A stretch of 64,000 bases of DNA from Arthrobacter sp. MA-N2 (GTDB lineage: Bacteria; Actinomycetota; Actinomycetes; Actinomycetales; Micrococcaceae): positions 517,656 to 581,655 of the forward strand of contig NZ_KI912156.1 in assembly GCF_000517125.1 (NCBI RefSeq), in the 5' to 3' direction. Made by a program: the position numbers and the translations under genes. The notes under the pieces are model-generated. The model saw only the letters and a program-made list of their open reading frames with translations, was not told where the DNA came from and did no database searches. Shown piece by piece: positions 25,767 to 33,040 of this stretch (position 1 is the first letter of the stretch; each line of letters starts with the position of its first letter).

Positions 25767-25788
25767 GGCCACGGGCTACGCTACCGAT

Positions 25789-26574
25789 GTGAGCCCAAAC
25801 CTGCCCTTCTTCAGCCGCCCGGACGGGCAAACGGTGCCGCTTGCCTTCGCCCACCGCGGATTTTCGCCGGAAGGGCTCGAGAACTCGGCCTCGGCGTTCA
25901 GCGCCGCACTTGGGCTTGGCTTCACGCACGTTGAAACCGATGCCCGCACCACGGCCGACGGCGTGGTACTCCTCTTCCATGACGAGACCCTGGACCGCGT
26001 CACGGACAGCCAAGGCCAGATCTCCAAGCTCGCCGCCGCCGAGGTTGCCAAGGCGCACATCGGCGGCCGCGAAGGGATTTCGCTCCTGGCAGACACCCTG
26101 GCCGACTTCCCCTTGGCACGGCTGAACATCGACGTCAAGGATTGGCACACCGTCAAAGCCCTTGCCGAGGTCATTGAACGGCTCGATGCCCATGATCGCG
26201 TGTTGATCGCGAGTTTCTCCGACCGCCGGCGTCGAGCGGTCCTACGCCTGCTCCGCCGTCGAACGGCTTCTTCGGCGGGGATGGTCTGCAACGCTGCCTT
26301 CGCCTTGCTGGGACCGCTTCTTCCGGCACGTTGGTTGCGGAAGATCCTGCACGACGTCGACGCCCTCCAAGTGCCGGTCCGCTACGGACCCTTGACGGTA
26401 GTGACGCCCGGTTTCATACGGCGGGCGCACCGGCTTGGACTGCAGGTCCACGTCTGGACGGTCAACGAAGCCGCAGAAATGGCCAGGTTGTTGGATATGG
26501 GCGTGGACGGCTTGGTCACCGACCGTGCGGATCGCCTGAAGTCGGTGCTGCAGGGCCGGGGGCAGTGGTGGTGA
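25789..26574 (+). CDS. Glycerophosphodiester phosphodiesterase
   Basis: Hydrolyses glycerophosphodiesters to glycerol-3-phosphate and an alcohol. The 261-residue product has the TIM-barrel GDPD signatures: FAHRGFSPEGLENS (catalytic His-Arg), HVETDARTTADGV (metal-binding Glu/Asp), LLFHDETLDRVTD (second His) and a C-terminal VWTVNEAAEMARLLDMGVDG. The GTG start at 25789 lacks an SD and has TACGCT upstream, so it is probably leaderless. Its 3' end overlaps the convergent sigma factor gene by 59 bases. Confidence 0.9.
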   Translation: MSPNLPFFSRPDGQTVPLAFAHRGFSPEGLENSASAFSAALGLGFTHVETDARTTADGVVLLFHDETLDRVTDSQGQISKLAAAEVAKAHIGGREGISLLADTLADFPLARLNIDVKDWHTVKALAEVIERLDAHDRVLIASFSDRRRRAVLRLLRRRTASSAGMVCNAAFALLGPLLPARWLRKILHDVDALQVPVRYGPLTVVTPGFIRRAHRLGLQVHVWTVNEAAEMARLLDMGVDGLVTDRADRLKSVLQGRGQWW

Positions 26575-27817
26575 GCGCCCGGATGCGCGCTTCCAGGAAG
26601 TCCCGCTCCGCGCCGTTGTCGGTACGTTCCCGCGCGGCACGGTATGCGGCGACAGCTTCGTCGTTGCGGCCGAGGCGCCGGAGCAGCTCAGCCCGCACGG
26701 CGTGGAACAAGTAGTAATTGCCCAGTTCAAGGAGATCGACGGCGGCAAGACCCGCAGCGGGTCCCTCCACCTCCGCGAGGACCACGGCTCGGTTCAAGGC
26801 GACCACCGGGGTCGGCTCCATGGCAATGAGTTGCCCATAGAGCGCCAGGATTTGTCGCCAATCGGTGCTCGCCGGGTGTGCGGCATCGCTGTGCACCGCG
26901 TTGATGGCAGCTTGGAGTTGGTACGGCCCCGGCTGATTCAGCTTCAAGCATTCCCGTACCAAGCGATGCCCTTCAGCAATCAGACCGGTATCCCAGAGGC
27001 TGCGGTCCTGGTCCGCAAGCCGCACCAGGCCGCCGTCGGGACTTGTCCGGGCGGCGCGGCGGGCATCAAGCAGAAGCATGAGGGCCAGGAGCCCTTTGGC
27101 TTCGGGCTCATCGGGCATCAGTTCCATGATGAGCCTGCCTAGACGTATGGCCTCGCGGCAGAGGTCTTCGCGAACCAACCCGGCGCCCGAGCTCGCCGCA
27201 TAGCCCTCGTTGAAGACCAGGTAGATCACGGCCAGCACCGATTTCAGCCGTTCACGCAGTTCAGCCTCCGTTGGCACACGGTAGGGGATGTGGGCGTCGC
27301 GGATCTTGCCTTTGGCTCGTACCAGGCGCTGGGCCATGGTGGGCTCGGGCACCAGGAATGCGTGGGCAATTTCGCCGGTGGTGAGCCCGCCCAGGAGTTT
27401 GAGTGTCAAGGCGACCTGCGCGGCCCGGTTGAGGGCGGGGTGGCAACATGTGAAGATCAGCCGGAGTTGGTTGTCGTCCACTGAATCGACCTCGATTCCT
27501 TCGGCTTCGTCGCCGTGCAGCCAGCCGTGCAGCCCGCCCTGCAGCTCGCCGTCCAGCAGGGCGGCCTGGGCGATCTTTTCCCTCCCGGTAGCCTCTCGGC
27601 GTAACCGGTCGATCGCACGGTTGCGGGCCGTGGTGATGATCCAGCCGGCCGGACTAGGTGGGAGCCCGGCGGCTGGCCAACGGGCCACCGCCTCGGTGAA
27701 GGCATCCTGGACCGCGTCTTCGGCCGCGTCGATGCTGCCCAAAACACGGACCAGAATAGCCACGGAGCGTCCATACTCTTCGCGGAATATTTGTCCGATC
27801 TCCGAAATATGGATCAT
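26516..27817 (-). CDS. ECF sigma factor with C-terminal TPR-like extension (ECF42 type)
   Basis: 433 residues. Sigma region 2 (about 10-75: VRVLGSIDAAEDAVQDAFTEA, then WIITTARNRAIDRLRR) and region 4 (about 115-170: RAAQVALTLKLLGGLTTGEIA) are followed by a 250-residue helical extension with TPR-like repeats, the COG4941/DUF6596 layout. The ATG at 27815-27817 lies seven bases after the stop of a YciI/DGPF gene, the pairing that defines group ECF42. No anti-sigma factor is present; in this group the extension is thought to take part in control. Target promoters are probably its own operon. Confidence 0.9.
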   Translation of the reverse strand: MIHISEIGQIFREEYGRSVAILVRVLGSIDAAEDAVQDAFTEAVARWPAAGLPPSPAGWIITTARNRAIDRLRREATGREKIAQAALLDGELQGGLHGWLHGDEAEGIEVDSVDDNQLRLIFTCCHPALNRAAQVALTLKLLGGLTTGEIAHAFLVPEPTMAQRLVRAKGKIRDAHIPYRVPTEAELRERLKSVLAVIYLVFNEGYAASSGAGLVREDLCREAIRLGRLIMELMPDEPEAKGLLALMLLLDARRAARTSPDGGLVRLADQDRSLWDTGLIAEGHRLVRECLKLNQPGPYQLQAAINAVHSDAAHPASTDWRQILALYGQLIAMEPTPVVALNRAVVLAEVEGPAAGLAAVDLLELGNYYLFHAVRAELLRRLGRNDEAVAAYRAARERTDNGAERDFLEARIRALTTTAPGPAAPTSGDPHGR

Positions 27818-27824
27818 GGGGAAA

Positions 27825-28175
27825 CTATTCCCGATATCCCGCGAACGGCCGGACCTCGATAGGCAAAGTGGTAGCTTGGGCGGCCTTGCGTCCCCACTCA
27901 AGTGCCACGTCCAGGTCCGGGGCTTCGATGATCCACAGTCCACCCACATGCTCCTTGGCTTCCGCGAAGGGGCCATCCGTGATGAGCGCTTCACCGTCCT
28001 TCATCCGCACCACTGTGGAGGTGCTGGCGGGGTGCAGCCCACCCGTGAAAACCCAAGCGCCGGCGTCGCGCATTTCCTGGTTCAGGACGTCGAGATCGGC
28101 CATGATCTTGTTCAGGATCTCGGGTTCCGGAATGGGGCCGTCGGGCTGGTAAATGCTGAGCAGATAGCGTGACAT
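27825..28175 (-). CDS. YciI-family (DGPF) protein paired with the ECF42 sigma factor
   Basis: 116 residues with the namesake motif ALITDGPFAEAKEHVGG and a dimeric alpha-beta fold typical of YCII-related proteins. Activity is unknown. The ATG at 28173-28175 follows AGGAGGAACAGTC on the minus strand. First gene of the pair; the sigma gene starts seven bases after its stop. Confidence 0.9.
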   Translation of the reverse strand: MSRYLLSIYQPDGPIPEPEILNKIMADLDVLNQEMRDAGAWVFTGGLHPASTSTVVRMKDGEALITDGPFAEAKEHVGGLWIIEAPDLDVALEWGRKAAQATTLPIEVRPFAGYRE

Positions 28176-28229
28176 GACTGTTCCTCCTTGGGGTGTGGCG
28201 CTGGCACCCTGCCCGCGTCTCACCCTCTA

Positions 28230-28256
28230 TACGAACCGCGTGAGCTGTTTTCGACA
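28230..28256 (-). promoter_or_regulatory. Candidate ECF42 autoregulated promoter
   Basis: On the minus strand TGTCGA (complement of 28251-28256) is 17 bases from CGTA (complement of 28230-28233), 55 bases before the DGPF start codon. From memory the described ECF42 motif has TGTCGA at -35 and a CG-led -10. Not tested. Confidence 0.55.
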
Positions 28257-28306
28257 TCCCTACCCACTGATCTGTGAAAAGCCTAGCCCGCTGGCAGGAT
28301 GGAAGC

Positions 28307-29449
28307 ATGCGCATCCTGATAGCCCCGGACAAGTTCAAAGGTTCCCTCACCGCTGCCGAGGCTGCATCGGCCATGGCCGAGGGCGTATTGCGTGTCTATC
28401 CGGATGCCGTGGTGACCCAATTCCCCATTGCCGACGGCGGAGAAGGAACATTGGACGCGGCCGTGGCGGCAGGCTACGAGGAGCGGATCACCGCCGTCGT
28501 GGGCCCCATTCTCAAACCTGTGGGTGCCGCATGGGCTATCCGGAAAAATTCCTTCGGCGGAGCGACCGCGGTGATCGAAACAGCGCAAGCGTCCGGACTG
28601 ACGCACATGGAGCCGACTCCGGAGAACGCTTTGCGCGCCCACAGCTACGGTTGCGGCCAGCTCATCGCCGCAGCTCTCGACGCCGGAGCCAACGAGATTG
28701 TGCTCGGCGTGGGCGGTTCCGCCATGTCCGACGGCGGCAGCGGGGCCTTGCGCGCGCTCGGGCTCAAGCCCCTGGACGCGGCCGGGAACGTGGTTCCGCT
28801 CGGTGGAGGCCCGCTCGCCGACGTCGTGTCCCTCGACCTTTCCGCGCTGGATCCGCGCCTGACCGCGGTGAGGTTCCGGATCGCCGTCGACGTCCAGAAT
28901 CCGCTCTTTGGCAGCGACGGCGCCGCGCATGTTTTCGGCCCGCAGAAGGGCGCGGATGAGGAGGCTGTGGAGTTGCTCGACGCCGGCCTGCGCAACTGGG
29001 CTTCCCTGCTCAGGGAAGCTGGCGGTCAGGACGTCAACGTGCCCGGTGCCGGCGCGGCTGGCGGATTCCCGGCGTCGTTCCTGGCCTTCACCCAGGCCAC
29101 GCTGGAAGGCGGGTTCGCACTCGTAGCGGGACTCACGGGACTTCCCGAGCAGCTTGGCAGCGCGGATTTGGTGATCACCGGCGAAGGTTCCATGGACTCG
29201 CAGTCGCTGACCGGCAAGGCACCCATCGCCTTGGCCGATTCAGCGCATCGGCATGGCATCCCTGTGATTGTGGTGGCAGGCAGGATCCTTGTGACGCCCG
29301 AAGAACTGGCCGGGCACGGGGTGGTTGCCGCGGGACAGTTGCTCGATGTTGCGCAGCGCAAGAACGGAGTGCCCGACGCCGACGACGCCATAGCGAACGC
29401 CGCCAAGTACCTGGCGTGGGCCACGAGCCAGGTACTTGAAGGGGTCTAG
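28307..29449 (+). CDS. Glycerate kinase
   Basis: Phosphorylates D-glycerate to 2- or 3-phosphoglycerate in glyoxylate/glycerate use. The 380-residue product has family type I signatures: MRILIAPDKFKGSLTAAEAA, FPIADGGEGTLDA, GVGGSAMSDGGSGALRALG and VITGEGSMDSQSLTGKAP. The ATG at 28307 has GGATGG upstream and matches the family N-terminus. No glyoxylate carboligase or tartronate reductase is adjacent. Confidence 0.93.
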   Translation: MRILIAPDKFKGSLTAAEAASAMAEGVLRVYPDAVVTQFPIADGGEGTLDAAVAAGYEERITAVVGPILKPVGAAWAIRKNSFGGATAVIETAQASGLTHMEPTPENALRAHSYGCGQLIAAALDAGANEIVLGVGGSAMSDGGSGALRALGLKPLDAAGNVVPLGGGPLADVVSLDLSALDPRLTAVRFRIAVDVQNPLFGSDGAAHVFGPQKGADEEAVELLDAGLRNWASLLREAGGQDVNVPGAGAAGGFPASFLAFTQATLEGGFALVAGLTGLPEQLGSADLVITGEGSMDSQSLTGKAPIALADSAHRHGIPVIVVAGRILVTPEELAGHGVVAAGQLLDVAQRKNGVPDADDAIANAAKYLAWATSQVLEGV

Positions 29450-29487
29450 CCTCCGTCCACCAAGGGACATGCCCTCCGGTTGCCACG

Positions 29488-29520
29488 AGGAATGGACATA
29501 GTGCCAATATGTCCAATCCT
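29488..29520. promoter_or_regulatory. Long inverted repeat between glycerate kinase and yqeY
   Basis: Arms of 13 bases with one mismatch (AGGAATGGACATA and TATGTCCAATCCT), spacer GTGCCAA. There is no T-tract, so an operator is as likely as a terminator of the kinase gene. A GATAAT that could be a -10 element lies at 29571-29576. Confidence 0.5.
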
Positions 29521-29700
29521 GAGTGCCAAGAGGGGGCATGCTCAACGGGGCTACGCGTCGTCGCAGGGCAGATAATGAAGGTACAAGTATGGCTCGAACT
29601 TCTGCCATGCGCCTACGATGCGACGACCCAGCCGGGACGCCGTCACCGCCTGCCGAGCTGGCAGCCGGCCAGCACGGCAATTCGAATCGAGGAGCACACC

Positions 29701-30165
29701 ATGACCACCTTGAAAGAGCGGCTGCACGCAGACGTCGTCAGCCATATGAAGGACGGTAACCGCATCGCGTTGAACGCTACGCGCAACGTCCTCAGCGAGA
29801 TTGACACCCGTGAGAAGGCCGGGGAGACGCCCATCCATCTGGACGACGCCCAGATCACGGCGATGTTGCAGCAGGAGGCTTCCCAGTACCACGAGGTCGC
29901 TCGCCTTTACGAGGAGGCCGGAGAGTCCGAGCGTGCCGCCACGGAGATCGCGGATGCCGAGGTACTCGAGGCCTACCTGCCAGAACCGCTAACCCTCGAA
30001 GAAGTCGAGTCCATTGTTGACGAGGTCATCGCCTCCCTGAAGGCCGACGGCGTGGAGTTGACCCTTCTGCACATGGGATATGTCATGAAACCGGTCAACG
30101 AAAAGGTCGCTGGCCGCTTCGACGGCAAGGCGGTCAGTGAGATTGTCCGCAAGCGCCTGTCATAG
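29701..30165 (+). CDS. yqeY: GatB/YqeY domain-containing protein
   Basis: 154 residues: MTTLKERLHADVVSHMKDG, LNATRNVLSEIDTREKAG and a C-terminal GYVMKPVNEKVAGRFDGKA. This matches YqeY, a relative of the GatB tRNA-binding tail whose role is unsettled. The ATG at 29701 has GAGGAG seven bases upstream. It ends before a strong hairpin shared with the convergent uracil permease gene. Confidence 0.9.
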   Translation: MTTLKERLHADVVSHMKDGNRIALNATRNVLSEIDTREKAGETPIHLDDAQITAMLQQEASQYHEVARLYEEAGESERAATEIADAEVLEAYLPEPLTLEEVESIVDEVIASLKADGVELTLLHMGYVMKPVNEKVAGRFDGKAVSEIVRKRLS

Positions 30166-30171
30166 CCAATA

Positions 30172-30208
30172 GTGTTCGGCGGGGAGGGCAACCCTCCCCG
30201 CCGAACAC
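30172..30208. terminator. Bidirectional terminator hairpin
   Basis: Perfect 17-bp stem GTGTTCGGCGGGGAGGG with its complement, loop CAA, six bases after the yqeY stop and 23 bases before the permease stop. No T-tract. Confidence 0.85.
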
Positions 30209-30231
30209 ATGAATTGCTCTGGGACGGGCCC

Positions 30232-31584
30232 TTATGGCTTCTTCCCGCTCCTCTTAGCCGCGGAATTCATCGTCGATTTCACAGCCGGCGGCAGCCCCGT
30301 GGTCTCGGTCTCCGGCTCGGCGACGGTCCCGCGCCAACGGGCCAGGCCCTTCATGCCGTGGTAGACCGCCAAGGCAGCGGCCGAGCCCAACGCGATGCCC
30401 GTGAATTTCAATTCGCCGATGGTCCATGTGTAGTCGGCGATCCCGATAATCAAAGAGACGGCGGCCGTGGTCAGGTTGATGGGGTTGGAGAAGTTGACCT
30501 TGTTCTGTACCCAGATCTTCACGCCCAGGGCGCCGATCATCCCGTAGAGCATGGTCGCGGCACCGCCCAGCACCCCGGCGGGCACCGTGGCAATCAGTTC
30601 GCCGAACTTGGGCGAGAAGCTCAGCAGGATGGCGAAGACCCCGGCAACCCAGTAAGCCGCAGTCGAGTAGACCTTCGTGGCTGCCATGACGCCGATATTC
30701 TCGGCATACGTTGTGGTACCGGAGCCGCCGCCGAACCCGGCGAGGACCGTTGCAACGCCGTCGGCCATCAAAGCACGCCCGGAGACGTCGTCGAGGTTGC
30801 GTCCCGTCATCGCGGCGACGGACTTCACATGCCCTACGTTCTCAGCCACAAGCACCAAGACAACCGGCACGAACAAGCCCACGACGCCGAGGTGGAATTC
30901 GGGCGTCTGGAAATGCGGCAGTCCGATCCACGAGGCCGCGTCCATCTTGGAGTAGTCCACTTCGCCGCGCGCCATGGCGGTGAAGTAGCCCACCACTACA
31001 CCCGCCAGGATGCTCAGGCGGCCCAGAATGCCGCGGAACAGGACGCTCACCAAGATGATCGTCACGAGCGTGACGAGAGCGGTGACCGGGGCTTTGTCGA
31101 AGTTCGCTTTCGCGGCGGGCGCCAAGTTCAGCCCGATCAGGGCGACAATTGCTCCCGTGACGATAGGCGGCATGGTCCGGTTGATCCACTCAGCGCCGAA
31201 CTTTTGCACCACTGCGCCGACAAGCGCCAGTACGACGCCGGCAAGCACCACTCCGCCGAGCGCACCGGGAACGCCGAACTGCTGTTGGGACGCCAGGATG
31301 GGGGCGATGAAAGCAAAGCTCGAGCCAAGGTAGCTGGGTACGCGGCCCTTCGTGATGACCAGGAACAAGAGGGTGCCGATGCCGGAGAAGAGCAGCGTGG
31401 TGGCCGGCGGCATGCCCGTGATGATGGGCACAAGGAAGGTAGCGCCGAACATCGCGACGACGTGCTGCATGCCAACGCCGATGGTCAGCGGCCATGCGAG
31501 CCGCTCCTCGGGTGCCACCACGTGTCCCGGCCGGATTGTTTTGCCGTTTCCGTGCAGCTTCCATTTGGTTCCGAGCATGCTCAT
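30232..31584 (-). CDS. uraA: Uracil/xanthine permease (NCS2 family)
   Basis: Proton-coupled nucleobase importer. The 450-residue product has about 14 membrane segments. NCS2 signatures are MQHVVAMFGATFLVPIITG, SSFAFIAPI, a helix-8 VLVAENVGHVKSV with the substrate-binding Glu, and FGGGSGTTTYAENIGV. The N-terminus (KWKLHGNGK) and short GMPPATTLLF favour uracil over xanthine. ATG at 31582-31584 chosen; 31578 is equally possible. It is divergent from a RutE-like reductase. Confidence 0.9.
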   Translation of the reverse strand: MSMLGTKWKLHGNGKTIRPGHVVAPEERLAWPLTIGVGMQHVVAMFGATFLVPIITGMPPATTLLFSGIGTLLFLVITKGRVPSYLGSSFAFIAPILASQQQFGVPGALGGVVLAGVVLALVGAVVQKFGAEWINRTMPPIVTGAIVALIGLNLAPAAKANFDKAPVTALVTLVTIILVSVLFRGILGRLSILAGVVVGYFTAMARGEVDYSKMDAASWIGLPHFQTPEFHLGVVGLFVPVVLVLVAENVGHVKSVAAMTGRNLDDVSGRALMADGVATVLAGFGGGSGTTTYAENIGVMAATKVYSTAAYWVAGVFAILLSFSPKFGELIATVPAGVLGGAATMLYGMIGALGVKIWVQNKVNFSNPINLTTAAVSLIIGIADYTWTIGELKFTGIALGSAAALAVYHGMKGLARWRGTVAEPETETTGLPPAVKSTMNSAAKRSGKKP

Positions 31585-31772
31585 CGACGGGAGCCTTCCC
31601 TGAAAGTTGTGATTGTCCGGGTGCAACCTTACCGCCCGAATGGCTCGCCCCTGCCGCTGTGTGGAACGTCACGTGGCTTTGCGGGAAGAGGATGCCCGAG
31701 GCTGAAGTTGAAACCATGGAAAGCATAAGCGCCCGGCCGTCCACGGCTGCGGGCACAGCGAAAGGTATGCGA

Positions 31773-32378
31773 ATGACGATCGCCCACGAAGAAGCAGTGA
31801 TTGACGCCGCAGCAGTCGACGCCATTTTTGCCGAAGCCCGCACTGCCAATTCCTTTGCCGGTGAAGTCTCCGAGGAGCAGGCCCAGGCCATCTACGAGCT
31901 GACCAAGTTCGGCCCCACGGCGTTCAACTCCCAGCCGCTGCGCGTCACCTACGTCCGTTCGGAGGAGGCCCGCGCGAAGCTCGTCGAGACCCTTTCTCCG
32001 GGCAACAAGGCAAAGACCGCTTCCGCCCCGCTGGTCGCAGTCCTTTCTTACGACACCGCCTGGCACGAGCAGTGGGACAAGTTCCTCCCGGTCTACGCGG
32101 CCCCCAAGGCTATGTACGACGTCAACCCCGAGCTCGCCGCAGCCACAGGCAACAATAACGCCCACTTGCAGGCTGGCTACTTCATCCTCGCCGTCCGTTC
32201 CCTCGGCCTTGCCGCTGGCCCCATGACGGGTGCCGACTTCGCAGCGATCGACGCCGAGTTCTTCCCGGCCGGGGATCAGAAGAGCTTCCTCGTGGTTAAT
32301 ATCGGCCAGCCGGGCCCGGACGCATTCGGCGAAGCCAAGCCGAAGTTCGCGTACGAGGACGTCGTCCGCACCGTCTAA
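31773..32378 (+). CDS. rutE: Malonic semialdehyde reductase RutE-like nitroreductase-family protein
   Basis: 201-residue flavin-dependent reductase. Conserved segments YELTKFGPTAFNSQPLRVTY, NAHLQAGYFILAVRSLGLAAGPMTG (given in part) and LVVNIGQPG line up with E. coli RutE, which reduces malonic semialdehyde in uracil breakdown. Start ATG 31773 is seven bases after AAAGG. Divergent pairing with a uracil permease supports a pyrimidine link, but no other rut genes are near, so a general nitroreductase/aldehyde reductase role remains possible. Confidence 0.8.
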   Translation: MTIAHEEAVIDAAAVDAIFAEARTANSFAGEVSEEQAQAIYELTKFGPTAFNSQPLRVTYVRSEEARAKLVETLSPGNKAKTASAPLVAVLSYDTAWHEQWDKFLPVYAAPKAMYDVNPELAAATGNNNAHLQAGYFILAVRSLGLAAGPMTGADFAAIDAEFFPAGDQKSFLVVNIGQPGPDAFGEAKPKFAYEDVVRTV

Positions 32379-32424
32379 CGGCACCGCCCCATGTGACGCA
32401 CGCTCATTTTTGTTGCCTTTTCTG

Positions 32425-32459
32425 CCTACGCTCCTTCACGACTTGTGATGGAGCGTAGG
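32425..32459. terminator. Hairpin downstream of rutE
   Basis: Stem CCTACGCTCC/GGAGCGTAGG (10 bp) plus inner TCAC/GTGA around loop GACTT. No clear T-tract on the plus strand; a poly-T lies upstream instead. Probably a terminator of rutE. Confidence 0.5.
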
Positions 32460-32527
32460 TGTTTAAGGCCGGATATGTGAGCGAGGGTCGGCCCCGGGAC
32501 GAGGAGCTTCGGTGGCAAAATTTCCTT

Positions 32528-33040
32528 ATGCGGAACCTGATTTTGGTGGCGTTCGTCGAATCGGTGGCTGACGGGCTGATCTTCCCCCGCAGCGACTGGC
32601 CGCTGCACATCACTCTGTTGAGGTTCGACGTCGAGCCCTCCGACGATGACGACGTCGCCGCTCGCCTCAGCGAGCTTGTCACAGCACCCGCGATGGGCGC
32701 CTTGGGCGCGGACCTTACCGTCGGGCCCGACGCCGGATTCGGTCACCAAGGTTCCATCGCGGTCAGCCTCGTGGAACACCATCCCATTTTGCAGGGCCTG
32801 CACGAAGAACTGTTCGAGGCTGTGGCAAGCATCGGAGGGCGCCCGGCAACCCCGCAATACGTCATGGAACACTACCGTCCGCACATTTCGCACCACGACG
32901 GCAAGCGGCCCAAGCCGGGTGACGCCGTCGTGCTTAATCAGATTGCGCTGGTGGACATGGCGCCGGAAGGCAACCACACCATCCGTCGAATCCTGAAGTT
33001 GTGGCGCCTCCCGGCGGAGCCAAACGCCCCCGAGGGCTAG
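32528..33040 (+). CDS. 2'-5' RNA ligase/2H phosphoesterase superfamily protein
   Basis: 170 residues with two HxT/S-type motifs: WPLHITLLRF (HIT) and HYRPHISHH (HIS), spaced as in 2H phosphoesterases such as ThpR/LigT. Substrate unknown; likely a 2',3'-cyclic nucleotide or RNA end. I placed the start at ATG 32528; the frame is open from a GTG at 32459 inside the hairpin, giving an extra 23 residues (MFKAGYVSEGRPRDEELRW start). Neither start has a good SD. Its end overlaps convergent pgm by four bases. Confidence 0.78.
   Translation: MRNLILVAFVESVADGLIFPRSDWPLHITLLRFDVEPSDDDDVAARLSELVTAPAMGALGADLTVGPDAGFGHQGSIAVSLVEHHPILQGLHEELFEAVASIGGRPATPQYVMEHYRPHISHHDGKRPKPGDAVVLNQIALVDMAPEGNHTIRRILKLWRLPAEPNAPEG

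Noticed and set aside
30172..31728. A 518-codon plus-strand frame over the uracil permease
   Set aside because: Antisense to a clear NCS2 permease; the translation is low-complexity His/Asp/Arg-rich.
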